Source: Shouchella tritolerans
GTDB taxonomy: Bacteria; Bacillota; Bacilli; Bacillales; Bacillaceae_D
NCBI RefSeq assembly: GCF_025770735.1
Contig: NZ_JAODPB010000003.1
Coordinates: forward strand, 496,001 to 560,000
Direction: 5' to 3'
Length of the DNA stretch: 64,000 bases
The notes under the pieces are model-generated. The model was not told where the DNA came from. It worked only from the letters and a program-made list of their open reading frames with translations, and searched no databases. Positions 1 through 8,878 of this stretch are shown piece by piece (within the stretch, counting starts at the first letter, position 1; each line of letters starts with the position of its first letter). The position numbers and the translations under genes were made by a program.

Positions 1-549
1 CGCCTTAACCAAATTGATTCAGCTGTGATTAAGACAGGTCCAAATGGCGAATATGAACTGTTCCTAAATCTTAACGGACGTAACGGCATTAGCAGCACAG
101 GCGTATTTCCAGGGCAAGGGGCGTCAGGCAACTTGCCTTCTGGAGAAAGCTATATTGCCCCGCAAATCGAAGGCTCACACGGCCAATTTTGGGTGGACGG
201 CTCGATCGCTGGCATCGGCAAACTGTCAGAGCCAACGTTGCTTACAGTGAAAGATGGACGGCTCGCGAGCGCTAGTGGGAACGAAGGAGCTAAATTGTTA
301 GAATTACTAGGTGACGGCGATGGCCGTTACATTGCCGAATTTGGCATTGGCACAAATGAAGCTGCCCGCGTAACTGGCAATATCCTCGAAGATGAAAAAG
401 CATACGGTACGATTCACATTGCCTTTGGTTCAAGCAAGACATTCGGTGGCACAATTGAAGCCGGTGTCCATTTGGACTGTGTTACCCTTTCACCAAGTGT
501 TTGGCTTGGAGACGAACATGTGTTGGAAAAGGGAAAAATCGTGCAATAA
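1..549 (+). CDS. Aminopeptidase, M29/AmpS-like (C-terminal part)
   Basis: This is the last 182 codons of a gene that begins before the window; the frame is open from base 1. The visible part carries the metal-site signatures of the M29 (aminopeptidase T/AmpS, COG2309) family: a Glu in AEFGIG, a His in TIHIAFG, and a His and Asp in GVHLDC near the C-terminus. In this family these residues bind a pair of metal ions in a cytoplasmic exopeptidase that removes N-terminal residues from peptides. The gene is followed at once by a terminator, so it ends its transcription unit. The family call is fairly firm; the exact substrate preference cannot be read here. Confidence 0.8.
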   Translation, partial: RLNQIDSAVIKTGPNGEYELFLNLNGRNGISSTGVFPGQGASGNLPSGESYIAPQIEGSHGQFWVDGSIAGIGKLSEPTLLTVKDGRLASASGNEGAKLLELLGDGDGRYIAEFGIGTNEAARVTGNILEDEKAYGTIHIAFGSSKTFGGTIEAGVHLDCVTLSPSVWLGDEHVLEKGKIVQ

Positions 550-552
550 AGG

Positions 553-589
553 AAAAGCTTCTGCCTGGAGACAGGGAGAAGCTTTTTTT
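553..589 (+). terminator. Rho-independent terminator of the aminopeptidase gene
   Basis: AAAAGCTTCT pairs with AGAAGCTTTT, with a CCTG/CAGG inner stem, followed by a run of seven T. It starts 4 bases after the stop codon. Confidence 0.9.
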
Positions 590-659
590 GCTGTGCCGCT
601 TGTTGAAGTTCGACAACAACCCTTTCTAATAAAATGTTAAACTTAAAAAAGCGATACTT

Positions 660-698
660 TTTGCAAAGTGGGAATGGACACACAACTACCTTTGCAAA
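660..698. promoter_or_regulatory. Pair of TTTGCAAA palindromes upstream of the MFS gene
   Basis: Two exact copies of the 8-base palindrome TTTGCAAA lie at 660-667 and 691-698, with centres 31 bases (about three helical turns) apart. They sit 51-89 bases before the MFS start. The spacing fits a dimer-of-dimers operator, but no dedicated regulator gene is adjacent, so the role is inferred. Confidence 0.4.
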
Positions 699-748
699 TT
701 TAGTACGGACCGTGTGATGATACGACTGACATAACGAGGGGCCAACAA

Positions 749-1960
749 ATGGAGAATACGATTGCAAATCACCATAACCGATTATTGCTTTCAGGTTTTT
801 TAAGTTTAGCGGTGGTCATGGGGGTTGGAAGGTTTTCGTACACACCAATCTTTCCCTATATGGAATTGGACCAATTGCTGACCCCCTTTTCTGCAGGGCT
901 GTTAGCAACCTTTAATTACATAGGCTATTTTATAGGGGCATTAGGGGCTAGATATGTACCGCGAAGTAACAAGTGGCTATACATTGGGCTAGGCGTCAAT
1001 ATTGGAACGACTCTATTAATGGGCTTGATGGAAAATTATATTCTCTGGTCCATATGGCGGTTGCTATCAGGCATTACAAGTGGCATGGTTTTTGTGATCG
1101 TCTCTAACTTGATTTTATCCCGTTTAAATCAAACCGGCAAAATGTATTATTCCGGCTTCCTATATGGAGGGGTAGGGTTTGGGATATGCGTTTCAGGGAT
1201 AGCGATCCCAACGATTCAATCCAATTATGGCTGGGAAGGGGCATGGTTAAGTTTAGGACTTTTAAGCGTCGCCTTTATGGTTGCGGTCTTTTTGGGGATG
1301 TGGAAGCAAGGGAACAGCGATGTATCAGCTTCTTTAAGTGATCAAACACCCAAAAATAGACGTCCGGAAGTCGTCCGAAAACAAAAAAAAGCAAAGTATG
1401 CTTTATATATTTCTTATACAGGTGAAGGTTTTGGCTATATTATCTTCGGAACGTTTATAACAGCTATGTTGGTCAAAAATCCATCTTTTACATTTGAATC
1501 TTCTTATGTGTGGGCGATCGTAGGTGTTGGCGTCATTCCGTCTTGTCTTTTCTGGTCTTGGCTCGGCACAAGGGTGTCTTCGATTCGCGCGCTAAAATGG
1601 GCGTATATGACGCAAATCATTAGTATTTTACTACCAGTGTTTACAGATCACCTGCTGCTGACATTGCTTTCGGCGTTAGGATTTGGTGCTACGTTTATGG
1701 GAATCACGACACTTACGCTCACTCTGGCGAAATCATTAGAGGCAGCAGGGCCAAATTTAGTAAGTGGATTAACGGCAGCTTACGCGATCGGTCAATTATT
1801 GGGGCCTGTTGTGGCCGGTACACTCATTTCTGTAAATGATTTCACCATTCCATTTATGATTTCAGCAGTTGTCCTTGTAGCTGCTTTGATCACCATAAAT
1901 TTCATAAAAGATCAGAAAGGGGATACGTTAAATGCCGTACGTAAACATCAAAGTCACTAA
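749..1960 (+). CDS. MFS transporter, YbfB/YjiJ-like
   Basis: A 403-residue integral membrane protein with about 12 hydrophobic segments split by a charged loop near residues 190-215, as usual in the major facilitator superfamily. The N-terminus (VMGVGRFSYTPIFPYM) resembles the YbfB/YjiJ group, whose substrates are mostly unknown. A GAGGGG ribosome binding site precedes the ATG. The last 29 bases overlap the start of a 4-oxalocrotonate tautomerase-like gene, so the two are translated from one message; this suggests import or export of an aromatic or keto acid, which is inference. Confidence 0.85.
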   Translation: MENTIANHHNRLLLSGFLSLAVVMGVGRFSYTPIFPYMELDQLLTPFSAGLLATFNYIGYFIGALGARYVPRSNKWLYIGLGVNIGTTLLMGLMENYILWSIWRLLSGITSGMVFVIVSNLILSRLNQTGKMYYSGFLYGGVGFGICVSGIAIPTIQSNYGWEGAWLSLGLLSVAFMVAVFLGMWKQGNSDVSASLSDQTPKNRRPEVVRKQKKAKYALYISYTGEGFGYIIFGTFITAMLVKNPSFTFESSYVWAIVGVGVIPSCLFWSWLGTRVSSIRALKWAYMTQIISILLPVFTDHLLLTLLSALGFGATFMGITTLTLTLAKSLEAAGPNLVSGLTAAYAIGQLLGPVVAGTLISVNDFTIPFMISAVVLVAALITINFIKDQKGDTLNAVRKHQSH

Positions 1961-2141
1961 AGAAAATGGAGGTCTGACAAAAGAAGAAAAGCATACTTTA
2001 ATTAAAGGTGTAACCAATTTGTTAGCTGAAACATTAAACAAAAATCCGGCATCAACGGTAGTCGTGATTGATGAAATTGACATGGATAACTATGGCCTAG
2101 GAGCTGAGCAAATTTCGGATCGAAGAAAAGCAGGAAAATAA
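1932..2141 (+). CDS. 4-oxalocrotonate tautomerase family protein
   Basis: A 69-residue protein starting Met-Pro-Tyr-Val. In this family the initiator Met is removed and Pro becomes the N-terminal catalytic base for keto-enol tautomerisation. The length matches single-domain 4-OT enzymes (60-75 residues), and the ending ISDRRKAGK is typical of a 4-OT tail. It starts inside the 3' end of the MFS gene in another frame, with AAAGGGG about 9 bases upstream, so coupled translation is likely. The substrate is not known. Confidence 0.8.
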   Translation: MPYVNIKVTKENGGLTKEEKHTLIKGVTNLLAETLNKNPASTVVVIDEIDMDNYGLGAEQISDRRKAGK

Positions 2142-2167
2142 AAGAGAGTACGGAATTCTTTATTAGC

Positions 2168-2213
2168 AATCTCCCTAAAAGGTAGTAGAACCACAGCCTT
2201 TAGGGGGATTTTT
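2168..2213 (+). terminator. Rho-independent terminator after the tautomerase gene
   Basis: AATCTCCCTAAA pairs with TTTAGGGGGATT around a roughly 20-base loop and is followed by six T. It closes the MFS-tautomerase unit. Confidence 0.8.
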
Positions 2214-2359
2214 TAATGTCTTTCCGCCTTAAAGAAACCATTATTGAGGAATTGTTAAAAGTGTTCGGTAATGGCTAAATGTAAAGGCATTGAGGACGCT
2301 TTTTTGCTATACTCATACTGGCATATTCATTAAATAAGTTCTGCTAAAGGGGGCTGGCA

Positions 2360-3535
2360 ATGAAAAATAGACGACGATCATTACTTGAAGTATTACTCGT
2401 TTCCACAAAGCTGGGCCTCACTTCTTTTGGCGGTCCCATTGCCCACTTAGGCTATTTTCACGAAGAATATGTACGAAGACGAAAATGGCTTGATGAAGAA
2501 AGGTATGCGGATCTCGTTGCATTATGCCAGTTTCTTCCTGGACCGGCGAGCAGCCAAGTAGGTATAGGGATTGGCGTTATCCGCGCAGGTACATTAGGAG
2601 GAATTGTTTCATTTATTGGTTTTACTCTTCCTTCAGTCCTTGCCTTAATTGGATTTGCGTTGTTCGTCGGCAAGTTTGGCGTTGGCGAAATGGGACTTAT
2701 CCACGGGCTGAAAATCGTTGCCGTAGCGGTGGTGGCACATGCGATTCTCGGCATGGCGAAAAACTTGACTCCTGACTTGCGCCGCAAAATGATTTGTTTG
2801 TTTGCCTTGCTTGCCGTTTTGCTTGTACCCTCTGCATTTGTGCAAGTGGCCGTCATTTTGCTTGCAGGTTTGCTTGGCTATTTTATGTTTGCAAATGAGG
2901 TCAACCCGAATCAAGAGCGTTCTGTCGCCTTTCCATTATCGAAAACAATCGGAGTCGTGTCCCTTTCCTTGTTTTTCATTTTGCTTGTTGGTTTGCCAGT
3001 GTTGGCGACGGCAATGCCCTCTCAGTGGCTAGCCATGTTCGATTCTTTTTACCGGGCAGGTTCTTTAGTGTTTGGCGGCGGTCATGTCGTCTTGCCACTA
3101 TTGGAGAGGGAGTTTGTTCCAACAGGCTTGATTGGAGAGGAGGCGTTTTTGGCAGGCTATGGGGCAGCACAAGCCGTGCCAGGGCCGTTGTTTACATTTG
3201 CCGCTTATTTAGGGGCAGTTATGAACGGATGGACAGGGGGATTGTTGGCGACAGGGGCCATTTTCTTGCCTGCGTTTTTGCTCATATATGGCACATTGCC
3301 TTTTTGGAGCGCATTACGGGAAAACGCAAAAATGAAGGCGGCGTTAATGGGGGCTAATGCTGGGGTTGTCGGCATATTAATTTCAGCGTTTTATACACCG
3401 ATTTGGACAAGCACGATCCAGCATGCCACTGACTTTGCCTTAGCCGCCGTGTTGTTTTCCATGCTCGCTTATTGGAAATGGCCGCCATGGGCCGTTGTTG
3501 TTGTCGGTGCCGCATGTGGCTTGCTGTTTTTCTAA
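2360..3535 (+). CDS. chrA: Chromate transporter, ChrA (CHR) family
   Basis: A 391-residue membrane protein made of two homologous CHR halves. The first half has the family signature SFGGPIAHLGYFHEEYV near residue 22 and LCQFLPGPASSQ near 54. The second repeats it as FGGGHVVLPLLEREFV near 238 and QAVPGPLFTFAAYLG near 270. Full-length two-domain members expel chromate, probably in exchange with other ions; whether this copy is a resistance gene or a housekeeping anion carrier is not visible. The ATG follows GGGGGCTGGCA. It appears to be a single-gene unit. Confidence 0.9.
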   Translation: MKNRRRSLLEVLLVSTKLGLTSFGGPIAHLGYFHEEYVRRRKWLDEERYADLVALCQFLPGPASSQVGIGIGVIRAGTLGGIVSFIGFTLPSVLALIGFALFVGKFGVGEMGLIHGLKIVAVAVVAHAILGMAKNLTPDLRRKMICLFALLAVLLVPSAFVQVAVILLAGLLGYFMFANEVNPNQERSVAFPLSKTIGVVSLSLFFILLVGLPVLATAMPSQWLAMFDSFYRAGSLVFGGGHVVLPLLEREFVPTGLIGEEAFLAGYGAAQAVPGPLFTFAAYLGAVMNGWTGGLLATGAIFLPAFLLIYGTLPFWSALRENAKMKAALMGANAGVVGILISAFYTPIWTSTIQHATDFALAAVLFSMLAYWKWPPWAVVVVGAACGLLFF

Positions 3536-3839
3536 TCGGTTTGCTATCGATAGAACGGCTCGTATTGTTGTTAAATGGCCCAGGTTCATTCATTTAGGTG
3601 CCAGCTCCTGCTTACAACTAGGTGAAGCTTTAGGAGAGCGATCAATCCTAGCGAGATTGCTTATAAAAGTCGTGAAAAACCTTACTGACGCAAGTCGAAA
3701 TTGCCCTAGATTACAAGACGAATGTTCGATCACAAGTTGGGCATGCTACAAACATGAACCTAAATCATGGCAGATGTTTAAATCGGGCCGGAACAGGAAA
3801 TGGTGTAGTACGACATAAAAATCAAGGAGGTTTTTCTAC
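3536..3839. other. Intergenic region without a recognised gene
   Basis: About 300 bases lie between chrA and the thiamine-binding gene. An open frame crosses it but begins inside chrA, lacks a ribosome binding site and resembles no known protein. I saw no THI-box core or other riboswitch motif. Its only clear signal is the AAGGAGG before 3840. Confidence 0.5.
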
Positions 3840-4121
3840 ATGGCCACGATGCTAGCGGGCATTCAACTTATACCAAATGGCAAAGAAGACCACACAGGAG
3901 GCATTGCTAATAAAGTGATTGACGTCATTGAACAGTCTGGTTTGCGGCACCGGGTTGGCCCGCTTGAAACGGTAGTGGAAGGGGAGTTCGATTCCTTAAT
4001 GGCGTTGTTGCGCGATGTCCATCAACAAGCGATCCAAGCAGGAGCTGAAGAACTTCTAACTAACGTCAAAATGCATTACCGTACAAATGGCGTCTCCCTC
4101 GAAGATAAACAATCAACCTAA
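3840..4121 (+). CDS. Thiamine-binding protein, MTH1187/YkoF-like (DUF77)
   Basis: A 93-residue protein of the MTH1187 family. It opens with a short beta strand (MLAGIQLIPNG), then GLRHRVGPLETVVEGEFDSLMALLRDVHQQAIQAG, the core of the ferredoxin-like fold. Family members bind thiamine or related pyrimidines and form tetramers. A strong AAGGAGG lies 10-15 bases before the ATG. No transporter or thiamine biosynthesis gene is adjacent, so the cellular role (salvage, buffering or sensing) remains open. Confidence 0.75.
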   Translation: MATMLAGIQLIPNGKEDHTGGIANKVIDVIEQSGLRHRVGPLETVVEGEFDSLMALLRDVHQQAIQAGAEELLTNVKMHYRTNGVSLEDKQST

Positions 4122-4195
4122 TCAGGAGGATGAATGAGGCAGGCGAAATAAACGGGGATGAGTATATGACCGAGACAAATGATGACGTATATGAG

Positions 4196-4237
4196 CGTTT
4201 GTCTACAGTTTGAAAGCTTCCGCCATTCGACGGAAGC
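4196..4237. repeat. Repeat motif CGTTTGTCTACAGTTT plus hairpin
   Basis: The 16-mer CGTTTGTCTACAGTTT (4196-4211) also occurs exactly in the palindromic element near 59.6 kb. Directly after it GCTTCCG/CGGAAGC (4216-4237) forms a hairpin between convergent genes. It has no long T run, so termination is uncertain; it may belong to an interspersed repeat family. Confidence 0.5.
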
Positions 4238-4286
4238 CTTCACTATGATATAGGTCTGTAAGCCTAGGTGAAAAATCACAGGATAC

Positions 4287-5924
4287 TCAAGCATTTTCTC
4301 CTTGTTTTTCTTTTTGTTCACGCAGCTTAAATTTCTGTACTTTCCCTGAAGCGGTCATTGGAAAATGGTCGACAAATTCAACGACTTGTGGAATTTTAAA
4401 ATGGGCAATCTGTCCCTTACAATAGGCTTGGACTTCAGCTGCTGTAAGGGAGTGGTTTGCCTTGAGACGAATCCAAGCAGACACGATTTCACCATATTTA
4501 GGATCAGGTAGGCCTACAACTTGAACATCTAAAATTGCTGGATGTGTATATAAAAATTCCTCTATTTCCCGTGGATAAATGTTTTCCCCGCCACGGATAA
4601 TCATGTCTTTTAAGCGGCCCGTAATTTTGCAATAGCCGTCTTCGTCCATAATCGCAAGGTCGCCTGTATGAAGCCAGCCGTCTCCAGTTAACACTTTGGC
4701 TGTTTCTTCAGGCTGTTTGTAATAGCCTTTCATGACATGATAGCCCCTAGTTAGCAGTTCCCCTTGAACCCCTGCAGCCACTTCTTCCTGTGTATCAGGG
4801 TCGACAATTTTCACCTCAACATTTGGCAAAGCTCGCCCAACCGTGTCTGTTCGCCGTTCTAGCGAATCATTTACGCGTGTTTGCGTAATGACAGGAGAGG
4901 ATTCCGTTTGGCCATAGGCAATGGTAATCTCAGTGATGCCCATTTTCTCAATCACATCTTTCATTACTTCAACAGGGCAGTTTGAACCTGCCATAATGCC
5001 AGTACGCAATGAAGAAAGGTCATACGTATCGAATGTCGGCAAGTTCAGCTCAGCAATAAACATTGTTGGTACGCCGTGAAGCGCTGTACACTTTTCAGCT
5101 TGGACAGTTTGCAAGACTTTCTCTGGATGGAACTCTTCTACAGGCACCATTGTTGCTGCCACGCTAACGCAGGCTAGTGTCCCAAGGACGCAGCCAAAAC
5201 AGTGGAAAAATGGTACAGGAATACAGAGGCGGTCTTGCTGAGAAAGTTCCATGCAAGCAGCAATATTGCTTGCGTTATGGATTAAATTGCGATGTGTCAG
5301 CATAACGCCTTTAGGAAAGCCTGTTGTTCCAGAAGTGTACTGCATATTAATGGCATCATCGACGTCCAGCTCACTCATTAAGCGGTCAAGGGCGGCATCG
5401 GTTACTTGGTCGCCCATTTTGACAATGTCGTCATAAAGCCACATGCCAGGCTTGCGTTCTTTTCCTAAGTAAATAATATGCTTAAGATAGGGAAATTCAG
5501 CTGATTCCAGTTTCCCAGGTTCAGCAGCTTGTAGTTCAGGAATTAACCGGTAAAGCATTTCTAAATAGGAAGTCCCCTTGTATCCTTCCATTACGAGCAG
5601 TGTGGTCGTATCAGACTGTTTTAACAAATAAGCAAGCTCAGATTGCTGGTAGTTCGTATTGACGGTAACAAGGACAGCCCCCATTTTCCCTGTAGCAAAT
5701 TGAGTTGTCACCCATTCTGGACAATTTGTCGCCCAAACGGCCATATGTTCGCCACGCTTTATGCCTAAGCGCATAAGCCCTTTTGCCAACTGTCTGCACG
5801 AGTGATTAAAATCTTTGTAGGAAAGTCGTAAATGATGGTCGGGGTAAACTAGCGCTTCGGTGGAAGGGTGCTCCTCAGCCATTCTTTCTAATAAACTCCC
5901 GATTGTCTCTTCTCTCATTAACAT
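4287..5924 (-). CDS. Fatty-acyl/AMP-binding CoA ligase
   Basis: A 545-residue member of the adenylate-forming (ANL) superfamily that activates a carboxylic acid to its acyl-AMP and then its CoA thioester. The ATP loop is [18 protein letters not shown], the A5 motif YGQTESSPV, the A7/A8 region [20 protein letters not shown] followed by [18 protein letters not shown], and the catalytic lysine lies in the final [13 protein letters not shown]. The closest groups are medium/long-chain ligases such as YngI and ACSF2. The start is set at 5924 because AGGAGGG sits 5 bases before that ATG; an upstream in-frame ATG at 5987 has no such site. It stands alone on the minus strand. Confidence 0.88.
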   Translation of the reverse strand: MLMREETIGSLLERMAEEHPSTEALVYPDHHLRLSYKDFNHSCRQLAKGLMRLGIKRGEHMAVWATNCPEWVTTQFATGKMGAVLVTVNTNYQQSELAYLLKQSDTTTLLVMEGYKGTSYLEMLYRLIPELQAAEPGKLESAEFPYLKHIIYLGKERKPGMWLYDDIVKMGDQVTDAALDRLMSELDVDDAINMQYTSGTTGFPKGVMLTHRNLIHNASNIAACMELSQQDRLCIPVPFFHCFGCVLGTLACVSVAATMVPVEEFHPEKVLQTVQAEKCTALHGVPTMFIAELNLPTFDTYDLSSLRTGIMAGSNCPVEVMKDVIEKMGITEITIAYGQTESSPVITQTRVNDSLERRTDTVGRALPNVEVKIVDPDTQEEVAAGVQGELLTRGYHVMKGYYKQPEETAKVLTGDGWLHTGDLAIMDEDGYCKITGRLKDMIIRGGENIYPREIEEFLYTHPAILDVQVVGLPDPKYGEIVSAWIRLKANHSLTAAEVQAYCKGQIAHFKIPQVVEFVDHFPMTASGKVQKFKLREQKEKQGENA

Positions 5925-6326
5925 ATTGTCCCTCCTTGTCAAAATCGAGCAATTCGTTGTTTGGTAAATTCGCTGATGGGAAGGCAAATCCTTCCCGGGG
6001 TGCTCGTAAAGGGGTGAAACCTTTTAGGACGTTGGAAAGTATATCATAACAGATGATTTCGAGACTACGTTGAAAAAACACCTAAAAGAAAGAAAGGCCC
6101 CTTTAAAACTCGTTCTTTTATAAAATATGTAGTTGCGAAAAAAACAATGATTCGTTACGATTAAAGAGGCACAATCATGGTTTGTGGCAAATCAAAAAGC
6201 AGTTTAGCGTCATTTTTTTTTGCAACAGGGGGTTCGAAAAGGAAACAAAAGGAATAGCAGGATAAGATGACCAGGTGAAATTTAGTGAAAATAAGGACTA
6301 TTGTCATGGTAAAAAGGAGAGAGGAC
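5925..6326. other. Divergent intergenic region
   Basis: About 400 bases between the CoA ligase and the lipoprotein genes, which read away from each other. It is AT-rich toward the lipoprotein side and includes a GGAAGG/CCTTCC hairpin at about 5980-5996 that would lie in the CoA ligase leader. No gene or riboswitch was recognised. Confidence 0.4.
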
Positions 6327-7694
6327 ATGAAAAAGCAGTTAGCTGTATTGATTGGAGTCAGTATGTTAGCAGCATGTAATCAAGGCGCTGGAGGAGAGGA
6401 GGAAAAGGCAAAAGAGGAGGAACTTACGGCATCATCGGTTTTAACCGCAGCTGAAAAGGCCCATCAAGACCTGCAATCGGTTGAAGTTTCATTTTCACAA
6501 ATAGATGAAATTGGTTGGGAAGAAGAGGGTGTTGCTTCCTATGATTTTGCCGGAAACGTTACTAATATCGAAACGGAGTCGCCTAAATTAACGCTGTTTA
6601 AAGACAGTGAAGAGTTTTTGTTCATCGGCGATAGCTCTTATAGCCGAGACGAAAAAGCGAAATATGAAAGCCTTTTAGACAGGATGACGAGCCAACATAA
6701 AAATCCGCTCGCTCATTTTAAGGAGTATGATGAAAACCTTTTCGACAAATTTGAGCTTGAAGAAAAGGACAACTCTTATGTGTTAACGTATAACGGCAGT
6801 GAGGATGACCAGCTGTTGTTGATTGAAAGTTTAGCGCAATCATATGTTGACTACAATGTAAGGACTTGGGGAGAAGACCCAGAAGACATTGAATTTGATG
6901 AAGTCACTGCTGATTCATTTGAGTTGTCTTTTGATATTGATAAAGATACAAACCGTATTATGAGCTACAAAATCAAGGCTGATTATGCCATTGACATCGA
7001 CGGCTACGAACGTGAATTTGAAGCAGATGACAGTTATATCTTTTCTGCGTTCGACGAAGTAGCAGCGCTTGAAAAGCCAGACAAAGATTTAACGGCTGTT
7101 GGCAACTTGTCATACGATCAGCAAGAACAGTATCAACAAGAGGCAGCGGATTATGTCGATGCCGTGATTCAAGCAACTGTTTTCCAAAATGAAGAAGAAT
7201 ATGCAGCCCGTGCTCCTGGAGATCAATCAGAGGATGAGAAAAAGGAAGAAGGGACAAAGCAGAAAGAGGAATTTGGCGACTTATTCAAAATGTTTTTTGG
7301 GTTAGGCTTGGAAGAGTTGAACGTTAATGAAGACGTCATCGAGGAGGCGTCTACAGCCTACTTGAAGTTGCTGCAAGGCTCCAATTACTTAATGCTAGAA
7401 TCAAATGCCCAAAGCGAGGACACGTTTGAAGTTGTAGTAAGCGTAGAAGGCGTTATGCTTGATAACATTCAGCGCGAAATTGATTTGTTGTTGCAAAATG
7501 AATTGAACAGCGGCAGCATTAGTGAAGAATCATCAGAAGAAGAGATCGTTCAGGCGATGGTAAGTGTGCTTGAAAAAGTGGCTGCTGAAGACCATTTGGC
7601 AGAAGCGCGCGAAGTAAGTGTGGAAGTAAACCGTGCTGGCGGCAGCTATATGATCTTAGATCAAGACCAATACTTAGATGCGTTTATCCAATAA
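6327..7694 (+). CDS. Lipoprotein of unknown function
   Basis: A 455-residue predicted lipoprotein. The signal peptide MKKQLAVLIGVSMLAACNQG ends in the lipobox LAAC, so the mature protein would be acylated on Cys 16 and held on the outer face of the membrane. The mature part is very acidic and hydrophilic, with runs of Glu and Asp, as in proteins of alkaliphiles, and its layout resembles the DUF6612/LppX-like lipoproteins of bacilli. The ATG at 6327 is chosen because AAGGAGAG precedes it and it starts directly with the signal peptide; an in-frame GTG at 6285 would put charged residues first. The function is not recognisable. Confidence 0.75.
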   Translation: MKKQLAVLIGVSMLAACNQGAGGEEEKAKEEELTASSVLTAAEKAHQDLQSVEVSFSQIDEIGWEEEGVASYDFAGNVTNIETESPKLTLFKDSEEFLFIGDSSYSRDEKAKYESLLDRMTSQHKNPLAHFKEYDENLFDKFELEEKDNSYVLTYNGSEDDQLLLIESLAQSYVDYNVRTWGEDPEDIEFDEVTADSFELSFDIDKDTNRIMSYKIKADYAIDIDGYEREFEADDSYIFSAFDEVAALEKPDKDLTAVGNLSYDQQEQYQQEAADYVDAVIQATVFQNEEEYAARAPGDQSEDEKKEEGTKQKEEFGDLFKMFFGLGLEELNVNEDVIEEASTAYLKLLQGSNYLMLESNAQSEDTFEVVVSVEGVMLDNIQREIDLLLQNELNSGSISEESSEEEIVQAMVSVLEKVAAEDHLAEAREVSVEVNRAGGSYMILDQDQYLDAFIQ

Positions 7695-7726
7695 ATCGCT
7701 ATAGCGAATGAAATGGTCTCATACAA

Positions 7727-7767
7727 GCAAAAACCAAGTTGAGTCGTATACCCAACTTGGTTTTTGC
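7727..7767. terminator. Bidirectional terminator between convergent genes
   Basis: GCAAAAACCAAGTTG and CAACTTGGTTTTTGC form a 15-base perfect stem around an 11-base loop. The A and T runs at both feet let it serve the lipoprotein gene on the plus strand and the minus-strand gene at 7794. Confidence 0.9.
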
Positions 7768-7793
7768 TGCCTATTCACCTTTTATACAATGCG

Positions 7794-8558
7794 TTACCGT
7801 TTTCGTTTGAGCAAGCGCGCGATCTCTAAAATTTCCTGCTCGGAAAATTCAGGGTCCTTTTCATCTGTATCCATTTCTTCTAAAGAAAGGGAGAGCTTAA
7901 ATTTGCTATCCAAACTTGCGAGAAGGGCGTCGAGGCTTTTGATCCGCCGCCTCGCTTCACTGGCGAAGTACTCGCCTTCGATGTGATAATGGAGGCCATT
8001 TTTTTTAGATGGAATCGCTTCTAATTGGGTGTGTTGGCTGTCTAGCTTATGTTCAGAATGAATAAATTCCCCTGCCTCTTCAATGGTAGCTGAGACTTGT
8101 TTCTCGGTGGAGGAACGGCGCAAAGCTGGTGATTGTTTTACACGGTGCATGTAGTTATACCAATAGCTCGGGCTTTTGCCGAAATGCTTTGCTAAGTCAG
8201 CAGGCTTGATTTTCTTTTCAATCCAGGCAGTAATTAATTCCTTGCGGTCTACAATATTAATTTTTCCCCATTCTGTGAAGTCTTTCATTCTCTTGTAATT
8301 ATTTTTGTACTCTTCCAACTGGTCTTTTGGCAAAAATGGCAGTTGCCTAATCTTGCTTGAATGGTTTTCGCCAGTAGGGGGTTTTCTATCTAACTTCGGC
8401 AAGCCAAGAATGTTGAGGACATTTGCTAAGTTTGCTGTATTCCAACCTTCGACTGTAATGATGCGCGTGTTTCCGTATTGCTTACGCTCTTCTTCCAACA
8501 AGCGGCGTTGGTCTGCTGTTTTCATGCTCATGAATTCATCATAAGAAGGGAATGGCAT
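7794..8558 (-). CDS. Uncharacterised protein with an HTH-like centre
   Basis: A 254-residue soluble, basic protein I do not recognise. Residues about 108-140 (ELITAWIEKKIKPADLAKHF then GKSPSYWYNYMHRV) look like a helix-turn-helix: the recognition-like stretch after ADLAKHFGKS resembles a phage- or regulator-type HTH. The C-terminal third is charged and probably helical, ending in LARLLKRKR-like basic residues. AAAGGAGA lies upstream of the ATG. It is alone between a shared terminator and a divergent membrane protein gene. DNA binding is an inference from the helix pattern only. Confidence 0.6.
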   Translation of the reverse strand: MPFPSYDEFMSMKTADQRRLLEEERKQYGNTRIITVEGWNTANLANVLNILGLPKLDRKPPTGENHSSKIRQLPFLPKDQLEEYKNNYKRMKDFTEWGKINIVDRKELITAWIEKKIKPADLAKHFGKSPSYWYNYMHRVKQSPALRRSSTEKQVSATIEEAGEFIHSEHKLDSQHTQLEAIPSKKNGLHYHIEGEYFASEARRRIKSLDALLASLDSKFKLSLSLEEMDTDEKDPEFSEQEILEIARLLKRKR

Positions 8559-8670
8559 GGCAAAAAGTCTCCTTTATAATAGCTATTTTGAAGGCTTGTC
8601 CATTACTTTCGCAATCCTTTAAGGAACGAGTAGACCATAAACAAACAATTAGTCGATATGGAATATTCAG

Positions 8671-8686
8671 AAGAAAACGTTTTCAC
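8671..8686 (+). promoter_or_regulatory. Candidate cre (CcpA) site
   Basis: AAGAAAACGTTTTCAC matches the cre consensus WTGNAARCGNWWWCAW except at positions 2 and 16. It lies between the minus-strand gene at 7794 and the permease gene at 8879, about 190 bases before the latter. Confidence 0.45.
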
Positions 8687-8878
8687 GGAGTCTTTTTACA
8701 TATATATCATATTTCTCACGCGTTGACAATAACGAATGAACGATTCATTGTTTTTTTGAAATCTGTTTTTTCATTTCCAATAATAACAGGATCCGTTTTT
8801 TCTAGTGGCCACAGACAGGTTCAAGTGATTCGATCATGGATGATATACTGAATAGAATGAGAATGATGATAGAGGGAG

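Noticed and set aside
3495-3818. 107-codon open frame after chrA
   Set aside because: It starts inside chrA, has no ribosome binding site and no recognisable domain.
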